The notes beneath the pieces were generated by a model. The model was not told where the DNA came from and searched no databases. It saw nothing but the letters and a program-made list of their open reading frames with translations. A stretch of DNA of 64,000 nucleotides from the NCBI GenBank assembly GCA_025330725.1, contig JAIWND010000003.1, forward strand, positions 620,001-684,000. Reading direction: 5' to 3'. Every line of letters begins with the position of its first letter. Position 1 is the first letter of the stretch. Both the position numbers and the translations under genes were made by a program. The DNA is from Chlamydoabsidia padenii (Eukaryota; Mucoromycota; Mucoromycetes; Mucorales; Cunninghamellaceae). Positions 21,883 to 34,813 of the stretch are shown piece after piece.

Positions 21883-24800
21883 ATGACAACACTCGATTCT
21901 ACAACTCGACAAGTCTTGTCAACACATATTCCCACCTGCTCGAAATGTCATCAACCATTAGGCGACCAACTTGTCAGGGCATTAGACGGTACATTTCATC
22001 CCGAATGTTTTACATGCCTGGTAAGAGAAATACATACACACACACAAAAGAAGAAGAAAAATAAAATAAAATAAAGACAAGACGATTATAATAACTAATA
22101 GTTTCAACTCTTTTATATATATTTATAAACTGTAGGACTGCCAAGCACCTGTGGCAGCCATGTTCTTCCCTTTCGTGACACCCGAAGGAAAGACATTACC
22201 GGTCTGTGAACGAGACTACTTTCGACGACTAGACTTGGTATGTGGGACCTGCCACGAACCATTAAAAGGTGCCTATATCATTGCTTTGGATCAAAAATAC
22301 CATACCGATCATTTTATGTGTAGTGTTTGCTCCATCACCTTTGGCCCGGACGACTCATATTACGAACATGATGGTCAAGTTTACTGTCATTATCATTATT
22401 CTACTCAATTTGCTGTAATGTGTGCTGGATGCGATATGGCGATCTTGAAACAATATGTGGAAATTGAGAGAAATGAATCGGTGGAACACTGGCATCCTGA
22501 ATGTTATATGATTCACAAGGTAAACAAAAGGGGAAGAGGGGAGGAAGGAAGGGGAGGAGCATTAGGGGAATACTGTTATACTAATTTGTCCTTTTTGTTA
22601 ATAGTTTTGGAGTGTGAAGGTACGACCTCTACAGTCTTCTTCTCATCATCATGGTAAATGTAAAATAGGTAAAAGGAGTAAGGATCATCATCTTAATCAT
22701 TTGTATTTTTAGGTGTTATTCAAAATGCTACTCAGTTATTGGATCAACAACACGATATGGAAACAAAGATATTTCGAATCTGGCAAGTCTTATCTGCCTT
22801 TGAAGGTAATAATGGGCTGACAAAAAGAAGAAAAGAAACTAAGCAACTCATCTTTATTCATCACATAGAATCTTCGGCTATGTGTATATCTGAAATGCTT
22901 CTTAATGTGTCCAATGGTGCTTTCTTGGAAGGTATTTGCTTATCTGAACGATTTTTGGTCCATGTGGAAGCTCTTTTTGCCGGTGTGGACGAACTTTGTA
23001 TAATCCAATCTGAACACAAACTTCAAGGTAAATCATAAACCTCACTCCTGAACCATGACTCACTTTTTTATTTTGATATAATAGACTTCAAATATACGAG
23101 AGAAGCCAAAATGTTATGCAAAAAGATCATCAACTTCTTCTCCTTGTTGTCCAAAGTACAAGATATGGAATCTAGGAAACTGGGAATGACTCAAGAACTT
23201 TTATCCTTGGTCACCGGATTGGCGCATTATTTAAAAATACTAATTCGTATTGCTTTAACTGCTGCCCTAGACTTGGTAAATAAAAGAGAAATGATCAAAT
23301 GGAGGCAGTAACTTAAATATATCTTTTTTAAATTGTAGGAACAAGCTGCTCATGCCTCAATCGCTGTGTCTCGATTACTTGCCAAATTAATGGAGGTGGC
23401 CGGGAAAGAAAGACACAGCCGCGACAGTCAACGATTCTTCAAGGCCAACAACTCGTCGGACATCTGCCAATACTGTCGTACAACAATTGAAGACGAATGC
23501 ATCAAATACAATGATTCCCGCTGGCACGTGTCTTGCTTCCATTGCCGCCAATGTAAGCGTGTCCTCACCAACGATTTTACCAACACCATCTTCAGCAATG
23601 CATCTCAATCGATCGTCTGCATGACATGTGCCAATATTCATACCAACAACAATGATTACCAACACTTCCAATATGTCAGCCGACTGTCACAATACACTTA
23701 CCTATTACGGGTGGCTCTTAGTAGATTATGTAGTCTACTTCAAATCACAGGTAATTCACTTGACAAAGAGTGTGTGTGTGTGTGGGGGGGAAGGTGTTAG
23801 TCTTTACTAACAAACTCTTTACTTGTAGATCAACAATTATCATCAGTCGAATACACCAACAAGGCGAAACCATACATCAAGGATACAATGAAGGATAGCG
23901 GTATGATTATCTCTGAAAAACAACATCAAGTACCAAGTGCGACTATTGAAGAAAAGATGAATCATTATCCAACACATATCACCGATGTCAAGAATACAGT
24001 CTCCTTGGATCGCAAAATGTCAAGGTCATTCAAATCAGCCAAACGATCCACCATTCTCGGTAATACCAACACTAAAAAACCACCTGCATTTGATGAAAAT
24101 GATCACCTGAATGAAGAAGACGATGAAGTCGATATGCAACAACAACAACAACAAACCATCATCCCAAATCGACAAGCACCTACTCGACTTGATAGTTTGA
24201 TTCGAAGGATGGATCAACATAAAGATTTACCACCACTACCAGCCACTCGTCAACAACAACAAGTCGAAGATACACCATCCTCTAGGCGGCAACAACGACG
24301 GGTCAGTGTTGGATTGGACGATATACCCATGGTCGGCAAACATGTTCTCCAGCATCATCATCAACAAGAGCCACCAGGCCTTGTATCGAAATGTATCATT
24401 AGCTCCGCCACCGGTCGACCTCGTGTTTATCTATCCGAACTCTCCGCCTTACAATACATGATCATGCGCCATGTGGCTATGGTTCATATTGAACCTTATG
24501 TTTCGGACTTTTTTACTCATGACGAACTCTTACAACTCATCCAACTCAAAAAGGCATCTATCTGGGGTAAATTCTTTACTCCGTTTGTGAAAAGTGGGGT
24601 CAAGAAACATACCAAGGCAAAAGAAGAAGGGACTTTTGGTGTACCATTGGAAATCTTGACGGAAAAAACTGGGGTGGAATCTAATTTGGGTGCGGGTGCT
24701 TCTCCTATTCGGATTGCTGCTTTTATTGATGATGCTATCACTGCTATGCGTCAAATGGGTAAGATGGATGATGATACATATGAATATATGCTTACCTTTT

Positions 24801-25915
24801 TTTTTTTTTAAGATATGTCGGTGGAAGGTGTATTCCGGAAGAACGGTAACATTCGACGATTACGTCAAGTCAGTGAACAACTCGACAAACATCCAAACGA
24901 CGTGGACTTTTCTTCGGACAATGCCATTCAAATTGCTGCTTTATTAAAAAAGTGGTTACGTGAACTGCCTGATCCATTGTTGACATTCCGCCTCCACAAA
25001 CTATTCATCAGTGCTCAACGTAAGTCACCTAATAAGCATCAATATGCCCTGACTAACTCTTTTGTATTAACTATTATTAGGAATTGAAAATCTTGCCACT
25101 AGGAAACGAGTACTTCATCTGACATGTTGTATGTTACCCAGGTGCAATCGTGATACGATGGAAGTCCTCTTTTTGTTTTTACGATGGGTGGCCTTGTTCT
25201 CTCATGTCACCACGGATACAGGCAGTCGGATGGATATTCCCAATTTGGCTCGGGTGATTGCTCCTAATATCTTACTCAGCACCTCCAAGGATCCTCTCAA
25301 GGATGAATCCTTTTTGGCAATCAACTCGGTGGAAATGCTTTTAGAATCCTATGAAGAATTCTGCATGGTATGTTAAACAATGGAAGAGAGAAGATATCAT
25401 CATGTTATCCTGATTTTATACTCTTTGTTTTATAGGTACCGGAGGATTTGGAACCCTTTTTACAAGATAGTCAATTCCAAGAAGGAAAAGGGGATATGTC
25501 ATCCAAGGACTTTTTGAAAAGGGTGGAACAACTCATGAAAAAGAAAACATCATCATCTACAATCGATCTACGACATGCTACAAATGAACTAAAAATTGCA
25601 ACAGAACAACAACGTTATGATGGTCGGTTACCTTATAATCCTCAAGGTGGCTCTTCTACTTCTATTTATACTCAACAACAATACCTACCTTATCCCAATC
25701 GTCATCCTACTTCTGATTTTGTGCCTCGACCCATTGCAACCACTAGGCATTCCAGTTTACATAACCACTCATCAAGTACTTCTCCTACTTCTCCTGTAGG
25801 TGGCAGTCAAATCTACTATAATCAGCAACAACAGCAACAGCAACAAAACCACGATACTCTAGGTGAATATGCGCCATCACCTTTACGACCAATGCATCAT
25901 GAATTACATTCTTAA
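21883..25915 (+). CDS. LRG1: LIM-domain Rho GTPase-activating protein (Lrg1 type)
   Basis: Eleven exons (21883-22020, 22136-22519, 22605-22653 or 22668, 22713-22805, 22869-23027, 23085-23275, 23339-23750, 23829-24758, 24813-25019, 25081-25367, 25436-25915) give about 1109 aa. LIM domains: CSKCHQPLGDQ...C near residues 19-75, CGTCHEPLKGAY near 80-140, and a third zinc-binding region around CQYCRTTIEDE...CFHCRQC. A RhoGAP domain spans roughly 670-900, with the arginine finger in GVFRKNGNIRRLRQ and the KKWLRELPDPLL motif. Lrg1 proteins switch off Rho1 and so limit glucan synthase and cell-wall integrity signalling at sites of growth. The C-terminal tail is Ser/Gln-rich. Exon 3 has two usable donors (22654 or 22669), differing by five codons, and both keep the frame. 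Confidence 0.94.
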
Positions 25916-26021
25916 CTAGTCCCCCTCTTTTTATACATATAGTCAAGTATTTATCTGTCATTATTATTATCATTGTATTTTACATCCCCAACTTTTCTTA
26001 TTTCATATTTTAACTAGAATC

Positions 26022-26027
26022 AATAAA
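26022..26027 (+). terminator. Poly(A) signal AATAAA of LRG1
   Basis: AATAAA about 105 nt after the LRG1 stop codon, with a second ATAAAA close by. Confidence 0.45.
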
Positions 26028-26164
26028 GCAATAAAAAGTTTAAATCATATACAACTTGTCTTTTTTTTTTAAATGTCGGGATTTAGAAATGTAAAATAAA
26101 ATCATGCAGATTTAGATGTTTTAAAACCCGGCACATAATCTTTATTAAACAATGTAAATGGTAA

Positions 26165-27238
26165 TCACGAGGTATCATAAACTAAACCGAACATGAGCGC
26201 CATTGTTATTAAAGTGACAGTCCATCCTGCCAAAGCGATCATCCCCCAAACAAATACACAGACCAAGGCGATAACTACAAAAAAAAAAAAAAAAAAAAAA
26301 AAAAAGTCAACATTCACTTTCCTTTGTTGATGATGACTTACCAAACAGCGGCCAAGTCCAAAAAGTAATAGTATCCCACCAATCGAGTTGATCCTGAGCA
26401 GATGATACTCGAGCTTGAGTACTTTCCAAACTGATCTTGGATCGATTTCGATCCATCAATGCCATACGTACTAGAGTGAGATGAGTTTGATGCAACTGTT
26501 TGAGACTTGTCACCGTGCGTTGGATCTGATCTTGTACAGGATCCAATTGTTCTTCCATTCTATAGTAAGCACCAGCGACTTTTCTATTCAAGTACTATGT
26601 AAAATAAAGAAACCATTCATTAGTCCTAAGAAAAAGGGGGGCGGTTGATTAGTGTGATGAATACTTTTTTTTTCCCTACCTTTGTGTCCTGTTTCAATTG
26701 ATCAAGTCGATCCAGATAAAACTTTATGTCCCGTTCATGATCTTCTACTGACTGGATTTTGATTTCTATTAGACATTTTAAGGTATGTATTTTGCCAATG
26801 ATGTGTTCCAGTAAAGTAATAGGACTAGAAGTCGAAAATAGTCAGTAGGGTCAGGTGGTTCCTTTTTTCGAAAGGAAAAAAAAAATGTTACCTGATGACA
26901 TTTGAATCTGGTGATAAGTCTTCATTAGGAGTCATGATGTCAAGTGGTTGTTGTTTCCAAATGGCATCCAGTCGTTTACCAAGTTTGGCTTGTCGATACT
27001 GTGTCTTGAAGAGGCTGGTTCTTTTTTTGGTAGTAAGCACACTATCGTAAGGGTGATAAGAAGATTCATGCCATTGTTCTTCTTCATGTTGTTGTTGTTG
27101 GACTGTTTTCAAATGTCGAAAGAGTGGCATGTCGTTACTACTGTCGGATGAATCATCACTAGAATGATACCCATCATTGGTATTTAGTGCACGTAGTTTT
27201 TCTTGACTGATGAATGTACGGATTTCATGATACTCCAT
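26165..27238 (-). CDS. Uncharacterised coiled-coil protein with C-terminal membrane anchor
   Basis: Four minus-strand exons (27238-26892, 26824-26680, 26594-26342, 26274-26165) give 284 aa. I do not recognise the family. The N-terminal ~115 residues are polar with a Ser/Asp-rich patch (HSSDDSSDSSNDM) and a basic segment. Residues ~120-230 are helical with a coiled-coil pattern (HIIGKIHTLKCLIEIK, then LDRLDQLKQ). The last exon encodes a very hydrophobic end (VIALVCVFVWGMIALAGW, then TLITMALMFGLVY), one long or two short membrane segments with only about three residues beyond. The topology resembles tail-anchored SNARE or tether proteins, but no SNARE zero-layer glutamine can be assigned. A poly-A run on the plus strand (26279-26305) forms the pyrimidine tract of the last intron. 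An upstream in-frame ATG (27331) could add 31 residues. Confidence 0.7.
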
Positions 27239-27516
27239 TTTGTTGTGACAATGGAGAAAAGAGAAGCATAATGGAAAATCGTCCTTTCCCCTGGTTTTAT
27301 ATCCGCATCCCAAAAAGGGTAGGCGGCTCATAATGTAAACCCCGACAGAAAGAATGGAAAACCTGGGGGATTTGTCCTTTATTTCTTTCTCTTCCTTTTT
27401 TTTTTTTTTAATACTTAATCCACTTCAGCTTTTATATTGACACTGTAACTACACAATGTATATAACCAGTATCAACATGAAAAGGACAACAATTGCTTAC
27501 AATACCAACACTTGAA

Positions 27517-28527
27517 ATGGAATCTCAACACTCACGATTAACTCAGCACACTGACTGGGTCCTTCTTAACACTGAACCCTCTTTAACAACATCTAATCAA
27601 CTCTGACTGATAGCTTGCGTTGACAATTGCCAACGTGATGAATTGTGGACTTTGGTTTTTACAATAGGAATGGCTTTCTATCGAGGAAACGAAACTGGAG
27701 GTATCAACATCTATAAGCAAGATTCAGGAAAAAACGACGGCAACAGCAAATACAAACACTTTTACTTGATCTTTGGAACAATAACAAACATACGAAAAAG
27801 CTCTAATTTTTCTTGCTCAACTTTATCAACCCATCAAGTTGATACCACATTGGAAACCATCCTCTTCAGTCCGGAGTCTCACCAGGATATATGACGAGCA
27901 TTTGATCAACAACTAAAAATGGATACGGAAACAGCCTCTCTTCAAGCTGTATCCAGATCAACTCTGCTATTATGACGATGAACAGCGCAGGTAATGACTA
28001 TGAAATATAGGCAAATCTCACTACACTTGACTGACCTTTATCCTTAGGAGAATCATGGAATGATTGATAGCTTATTACTAATGTAATTGGCCACCTTTTC
28101 TTGCATGTCAGACTTTATCCTATGAATCGTCTCCCACAACACATCTTCACTCTCAGCACTCAATCTATTCAGCACACCACCAATCCAGCATCATCACTTG
28201 TCATCAACTGCCCTTTTATTTATGCACCATCCTCGATATCATCACTTGTCGACAGTAGTAGTACAACCAACAACTACTAAAGCACCTCACGATCAGACAC
28301 AACTTTATTTGCATAAAGGTGGAAGCAACTTTGCCTTTATGATGATAGCAACAGGAAAGGGACATCATGATTACAATGGGGCTGGATTAGACTTCATCAA
28401 GAAGCCTATATCAACCAAATCGGATCCTCACATGGACTATGGTTTAGCAATCACTCTCACCAACACAAAGAAGCCTGCCATGCCTCCCCCAAGATTGATT
28501 GACCATATCATTAATGATTCTAGGTGA
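27517..28527 (+). pseudogene. Possible decayed gene or spurious open frames
   Basis: An ATG at 27517 starts 29 codons of credible sequence ending HTDWVLLNTEPSLTTSNQL and a stop. Another frame (27643-27894) and a later one (about 28130-28527, containing YLHKGGSNFAFMMIATGKGH) follow. Stops and the absence of convincing splice sites prevent one product being built. There is no family match; all could be relics of one gene. Confidence 0.2.
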
Positions 28528-29309
28528 ATCATCTCGTCTCTTACTCTCCTCGTCCTACCGTCTCTCTGGCTCATTTTAGTTTAGTCTTATATTACTCCTG
28601 CATCATTTATGTTGACTCTCTTAATAATAATAAAAAAATGTTTTGTTGTAATTTGTATATATATACATACGACTTGATTGATGATGTGGCTCTGATGTTG
28701 GTGATGGCTAACCAAACATGCTCACATTTGATTTTTTTTTTAAAAAAAAAGGGGGAAAAAGTCCCCATGATATTTGGCAAATTCAAATCCCGATCCGATT
28801 GGCAAATATCCCTCCTGGACTCCAACATGCACCATTTGCCATAGGCTTACTTCCTACATACAGGGAATCCTCATCTTAACCCTTTAAAAAAATTTGTCTA
28901 GTTTAGAATTAGTCAGGTCAAGATAAAGCTGGATATGGAATGTTAATTGAGCTCCATCTTTGAAGAAAAAAAAAAAAAAAAAAAGAATCTTTCCCTTCCC
29001 AGAAATCACATAATTTGAAAACCAGCCAGGCTTGGAAATGATTACCGTTAAATCGCCTGAAAAAAAAAAAAAAAGATGCACTCCCCAACATGTACCCTCA
29101 CCCTCTCTTAAAACAAAAGTCAGGTCAAAACGATCCTGAGGCTATATTGCTCCATAAAGAGGTCTTGGTACATTGACCATTATGTAAACTTTGTTGGAAA
29201 TAGACTAAGGAATGCTCATGGTCACTTTTGTCAGGAGGATCACTTGTATATTAAGGCAATAGAGCTCTGCTAACAATTCCAAAGTAAACCCGCAATTCAA
29301 AGGAATACC
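28528..29309. other. Gene-poor sequence left of the Mutator-like element
   Basis: Contains adjoining T and A runs (28731-28750), A runs near 28965 and 29062, and a motif copy (attcaaatcccg, 28781). No gene seen. Confidence 0.4.
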
Positions 29310-29341
29310 GATAAATCTGCGAAATAAACGCAAGTCACACG
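29310..29341 (+). repeat. Left terminal inverted repeat of the MULE
   Basis: 32 bp; its reverse complement matches 27/32 with 32219-32250. Confidence 0.7.
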
Positions 29342-29626
29342 TTTTGTAGAGTGCAAAGCAAGTCAATTAACTTTACAAAATTTCGCCAAAGATTTCATGA
29401 AAAAAAAATTGACTTGGCCAAATTTCGGTGAAGACTTAAAAAAACACTTTATTGATTTGAGAATAATTGATGTAAGCTAAACTAAACTAAAAACACTATA
29501 ACTAATGGTAATATAACTAATGATAACGGTAAAGGATACAATAAAAAGACGGAGAAGAATCCCACCACCGTCGAAAAACGAGCAAAGAATACTATAAAAG
29601 AAAAAGTGTGAGTATGCGATTAAATA

Positions 29627-30735
29627 CTATTTCTGCTTTGTTGGGCCTTGATTAGGTCGGATCAATCTATCAAGTTTTGATAAAAAGATTCGCTGTTCAT
29701 GCAAAAGGTATTCGAGATCAGCATTGTTGGAAAGTGTGGTACATGCCGCCGCCAAATCATTAGTGATTAGTTGTGACATTTGTTTGACCTTTTCCTTGTT
29801 GTCCAAAAGAAGAGATGCCCTAAATTCGTCAGAAACAAGAGTGTTATCGGAAGAAGAGATGTCGGAAGATGTGTTACTGTTGTTTGAAGTCGCTGTCAAA
29901 GTGTTCACTGCAGATGATGGCTGATGGCGGAATATATACGGTAATGATTTGATTAATGACACCAAAAACATATGTTTACATATGCCTTTGTTAAACAAGC
30001 ATGAGCAGCTAGCGACAGTCTTGTTTTCGATCGACACCTGGTATGTGATATGTTGTTCAGTAAAGGATTTGCAGGAGAAGGTCTAGACAGCAAAAAAAAG
30101 TAAGGCTTTTTTTTATCATAGATTAAGAGGTACCAGCTTACCGAGTCGTCAATTTTTTGTACCATTTGTTGTCCGGTTTCATTGTCGATTTGTTCAGCCT
30201 TCTTTAGATTGTCTTCTTCAAAATCCTTCAAAGTGATAGTTTCAGCACCCCAATTTACCCGCATAGAAGCCCATCGATAGTCGTTGATCATCTGCGTCGC
30301 CAAAATAAAGACAATACGATCCACCCGGAGGTTGCGCGATTTACCAAGATATTTCTTCTTCAGAACGTTGTGGTATGATTCGATTAGATTGTTTGTTTGG
30401 AATGAAGCATCCTAGTGTGGAGAAAAAAAATGGTGAAAAAGCAGTAACAATTAAAGCTTTCAATATCTTACCAATCGCCATGCCTTCACCCACAAGTCCT
30501 TCTTGGGTAGCCATCGATCATTCATGTATGCTACAAACCTAGCAAATGGACGGAATTCTTCCTGGAAGCGATCCCAATTGGCCTGGAATTCTTCAGGAGT
30601 ACCAGAATACATCATCATGTTCAGATGCATACGGACCTTGTTCTGCACACCACTCGTTTGTTGGGTTGCCGCCGCTACCTTAACCTATGGGATGAATTGA
30701 ATTTCGAAAATTTGGTGAGTATGATTGCCCTGTTC

Positions 30736-30805
<70 letters not shown>

Positions 30806-32112
30806 ACATCCCGTTTAATGTGGACTTCCCAAGCACGTTTGATATGCCAGTGGCAAAGTAAAATGTCGACGTTTGTGCTGAATACTTGACGAATAGCTGC
30901 CATTTCTGTCGCACTGCAATCAATCATAATCCGCTTGACATTTAAACCATTAGTGTTCGATTTCACCCAAGCAAGCCATTCGGACAGCACAGGGATCACT
31001 TCCATACTGGTGATAAAGAAGCAGACAGGGACACCCTTTTTAGTCGTCCGATTTATAACAACAATGGTGTAAAGGTAGCAATCAGTTTTGTCGATGAATG
31101 ACTTACACGTTTTGTGAGTCGAATCTATGCACCATTCCGAAGCATTTTCCAAAATCTATGATGTTAAAAAAAAAAAACTCGACATAACGAGGTGGTCAGT
31201 ATGAAGTTTAGTAGTCCTTTTTATTGCTTCAGTGTTTTACGTACCTTTTTCTGCCAAGGAGAGACCCACGATACCAAAAATGGACCACCATCAGGATGGA
31301 CCTTGTATAAAGTAGAGTAGCCCCTTTCACCAGATAAGAAGTCGAGCCAAAGACGGACACTTTTGCCATCATAGGGATCTTTTCTTGATTGCTTGTTAAT
31401 AATGGACTGCACCAAGTTTTGGACTGCCCGATAGTTGATAGTCATGGCAATCGGAAATCGTCCCTTTTCTTCGATTTCACCTTCCTATGGATATTATAAA
31501 AAGAATAAGTTAATAATTAGTTGGTCTCTGGGTGTGTTTTTTTCCGAAACTTACTAAAGCATCCATCTCATCTTCAGTGTAACGAAGAAGTGTACTAATT
31601 GAAGACCAATTCATCTTGTTGTGTTGTACCTTACTAGTAAGCCATGCCTTGATAGTTGGATCTAGGCCTTCTGTTGCTATTTCATCCAAATCGGTGGGAT
31701 CGTGGTTGAGATGGATCCAATTGTAGGCCACCTCAATATTGCCATTATTGAAGAGCTTCTTCGTAATTTGAGCAGGACATCCAACACCTTTTGACGCCTT
31801 TTTGACAGTTCGACGTCGCTTTGAGGGTCCAGCTTCAGCGACAGGCTTTTGTTGTGCTTCGCGAGGGGCTTCATGGCGATCACAAAGGTAGTATCTTGTT
31901 TCCTTGACTTGCTTTGGGGCGCCTTGATTGGTACGTGGGACATATGTCTTACGACCTATAAAAACACCATGATTTTTCACCTCGTTTTCCATCCAGTAAG
32001 TGAATTCATCTTCATTGCCAAAGGTCATCACAAACGGTTCACCATTATAGCTAGGGACGTACCGTTCAATGAAACCGTACTTAATTTCGTCATTTGTAGG
32101 TGTTTTCGTCAT
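29627..32112 (-). CDS. MULE transposase with SWIM zinc finger
   Basis: Six minus-strand exons (32112-31555, 31484-31245, 31155-30808, 30684-30472, 30411-30142, 30082-29627) give 694 aa without stop or frameshift. The N-terminal ~140 residues look like the FAR1/WRKY-type DNA-binding region (EFTYWMENEVKNHG, then RYYLCDRHE). The MULE DDE core follows: Asp in EWCIDSTHKTC (~277), Asp in KRIMIDCSATEM, the CHWH motif in ILLCHWHIKRAWEVH, and Glu in QTNNLIESYHNVLKKK. A SWIM zinc finger, CSCLFNKGICKHM, lies near residue 570. MULE transposases cut and paste the element. An intact frame with matching inverted repeats suggests a recently active copy. Domesticated relatives exist, but the flanking repeats argue for a transposon. 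Confidence 0.88.
30738..30801 (+). repeat. 64-base T homopolymer inside a transposase intron
   Basis: On the coding (minus) strand it is a 64-A run starting right after the donor GTAAGTA of the third intron. It is the longest homopolymer in the window. Confidence 0.9.
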
Positions 32113-32218
32113 TGTTGATTGAGTATTTAGAAGAAGAAAAAAGAGGGGAGTAAAAGTTAGGGAAGTGAAGTGAAAGGGGGAACCAAAAAAAAAACAAAAA
32201 ATTGAATCATTATTTCAG

Positions 32219-32250
32219 CGTGTGACTTTCACTTTTTTCGCGGATTTATC
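32219..32250 (-). repeat. Right terminal inverted repeat of the MULE
   Basis: Partner of 29310-29341, about 105 bp upstream of the transposase start codon. Confidence 0.7.
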
Positions 32251-32662
32251 CTCTTCGAATTCAAAGCCTGTCGGGAGTTCAGTTTACGTGATTTTTGGGG
32301 CAATGGAAAGGTTCGTAAAAAAAAAAGGCGTTTGTAAACCCCGCCACTACTCTCTCTCTCAGTAGTAAGTTGGTGAAATAAAGAAGCTTTTCTTTTCTTA
32401 TTCTATATGCCTTCCCAGTCAAATTTGCCTAGGATAAACGATGTGATGAATTATGATCACTTTGATCATCATTGAATCTGACAAAGGAATGATTCTAGTT
32501 CAAGTGCGGGATAGGCGGGATTTGAAGTTTGACAATCGGGTGTTCATTTCGTGGCAGTAATGCATAACATCCAACCCACCAAATAATAGACAGAGGCACT
32601 TTTGATAATCAATAGATTAAAAGCTTTATTAACATAATAAAAAGATATAAAAGAAGGGGTGT
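32251..32662. other. Intergenic region between the MULE and the MFS gene
   Basis: Contains gtaaaccccgcc (32334-32345), a CTCT tract and a strong copy of the dispersed motif (ggcgggatttgaag, 32514). No gene seen. Confidence 0.5.
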
Positions 32663-34813
32663 CTATTTTTTAAGGGAGTTCTGTTTGATGAATAGGGTCG
32701 ATAAGACATTCAAGAAAGCAGCAACGGCGCAAAACATAAAAGAGTAATGAATGGCTACATAATAACTATCTAATACTATTTCGAGGACGTCAGGTGGTAA
32801 GAGTTGTCTAATTTCCATCATGGATCGACGGGCAATATCGATAATCTACAAAAGAAGAATGGTCAGTAATCCTTTTTTTTTTTCTATAAAAAACAAGACT
32901 TTACTTCTTGAGAATCAGGGCCTTTGATTTGTTCAGTTAAAAGAATATTCACCACGCCTTGGAAGATTGCTTGAGAGGCACACAAGCCGATCACACCACC
33001 AGTAGAGCGGAAAAGATAAGATACCGATGTCATAGTAGCCATGTCTATGAAAGAGAGAGAGAGATGTGAGCCACGGTTGAATACAGTCCCCTCTTTTGTT
33101 TTTTGTTCTTACCTTTTGTTTCCACGCACGACAGCATAGCAATCAAAACAGTTGTTATAATAGATCCAGTTGAGAATCCATCCGCAAATAGACAAGGGTA
33201 CATGATATAGGTAGATGTTGTTGTTGACCAAGTAGAATAACAAACCATTGAGGCCAATTGCATCACCGAGACAAAAGTAAGATAGTACTTGTATTCACCT
33301 GTACGGTTCATATGCACGCCCGCATACAACGAACCCAAGGAGCCAGCAATAACCTTTGGTAAAAACATGATCCCTGATTCAGAAGGAGTATAACCCAACA
33401 AGGCCTAAAACATCATAGTAAGTACCCTATTTTCTTCTTCTTCTTCTTCTTCTTCTTCTTTTTCCTTACCTGATAGTAAAGTGGAAGGGTAAAGGTACTT
33501 GCAAAGGAGCAGATGAGAGCGCAAAAGTTGGTAAAGGCACAAGCCAAAGAAGTCTGATCTGTGAGAATATACCAAGGCAGTAAAGGTAATTGGGCATAGT
33601 TCTTTTCCACCAACAAAAAGAGACCAGTAAAGATAACAAAGAAGACTAATAAAGAGACAACCAATGGGTCTGACCAAGGACGTGAGTTACCACCCAGAGA
33701 AGTGGCAATCATAAAGGCGAGGATGGCAATGACTATCAACGTTGCACCAATATAATCGACTCGTTGTAATCTTTCCCATGTGGTGCTATTTTGACCTTGT
33801 TCACTGTCTTGTACCAAGTTGTAATCCGTGAGTTTCCAAGTACACACATAGATGGAGATCAGGAGGAAGGGAAGATTGATAAAGAAGCAATATCTCCAAC
33901 CGACCAGATCTGTGAGCCAACCGCCAAGAGGAGCACCTATAAGGGCACCAGTAGCATACCAAATGTTTGCATATCCTTGATATTTGCCTCGTTCTCGAAG
34001 GGTCACCAAGTCACTTGTTATCACAGCCGACATCTAAGGAACAGAAATATATAAAGGTGAGTATACAGTATTATCTTTTCTTTTTAATTAGCATCAACAT
34101 TTTTACCGTGTTTAATCCACCACCACCAATACCAGCCACAGTTCTTGCAATCACCAAAGTCCAAAGATCCGTTGCAAGACCACACATCAATGATCCAATG
34201 AAGAATACATATACCGAGACTTGAAGTGTTGTTTTTCGCCCAAAGGTATCCGAGAGTCTTCCATCTATTCATCATTTAAAAAAAAAAAAAACAATCAAGC
34301 CACCTTTATGACACCATTTTACCACACATCTGAATTACTTACACAAAGGCTGGAGTGCAGTGAAACTCAACATATAAGAGGTGGCCACCCAAATAATATC
34401 GTTGGATCTATACATGTATTCCAAACTTGTTAGTCATTATATTTCTAATACTTTATCAGTCCTATTCATTACCTGCGGAATTCAGTTCCAATCTTGGGGT
34501 AAATGGTTGCCACAATGCTGCCGTCTAATGACGCCAATCCAACACCTACCCAAAGACTATAAAGAAGAGTTAAAAACCAACCCATATGTTCATTCCTTCT
34601 CAAAAAGTATGCTTACCCAACTAGAATGGTATATATATTGACACCATTCAAGATCTTGTCAATATGCTTTTTACGTTCACCTTCAGTCGAGTCAGAGGAG
34701 GTCACGACAATGGAGGGGACTGAAGCAGGATCCTTGTTATTTGTTGTGGCAAGATATTGTTGTGGTCGTATACTGGGATCAAGAAGACCGACGGTTTCTT
34801 GATGTTCTGTCAT
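32663..34813 (-). CDS. MFS drug/amino-acid transporter, 14-helix DHA2 type (Vba/Fnx-like)
   Basis: Eight minus-strand exons (34813-34617, 34556-34473, 34407-34343, 34264-34107, 34033-33470, 33404-33113, 33044-32905, 32845-32663) give 560 aa. The polar N terminus carries an acidic/dileucine-like patch (ETVGLLDPS). The first helices contain LDGSIVATIYPKI (motif D1 of the DHA2 family), IIWVATSYMLSFTALQPLYG and the loop 2-3 signature GRLSDTFGRK. TM4-5 carry ARTVAGIGGGGLNT and GALIGAPLGGWLTD (motif C). About 14 hydrophobic segments are visible, as in fungal Vba vacuolar basic amino-acid transporters, Fnx1 and Azr/Sit exporters. Substrate is uncertain; vacuolar amino-acid uptake or drug/proton antiport are the likely roles. 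Confidence 0.94.

Larger units (their letters stand above)
29310..32250 (-). mobile_element. Mutator-like DNA transposon (MULE) with terminal inverted repeats
   Basis: A transposase gene (29627-32112) is flanked by inverted repeats: 29310-29341 and 32219-32250 match 27/32 when one is reversed and complemented (core CGTGTGACTT and TTTCGC-GATTTATC). Weaker inverted similarity continues outward to a GTAAAC on each side (29284 and 32285), so the true ends may lie about 25-40 bp further out. I could not identify the target-site duplication by eye. Inside the left end, short direct and inverted repeats (caagtcaatt and aattgacttg at 29357 and 29408) resemble subterminal transposase-binding repeats. 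Confidence 0.75.

Noticed and set aside
28731..28750. T run followed by an A run as a terminator or insertion scar
   Set aside because: Homopolymer runs are frequent throughout this window; nothing else marks an element boundary.
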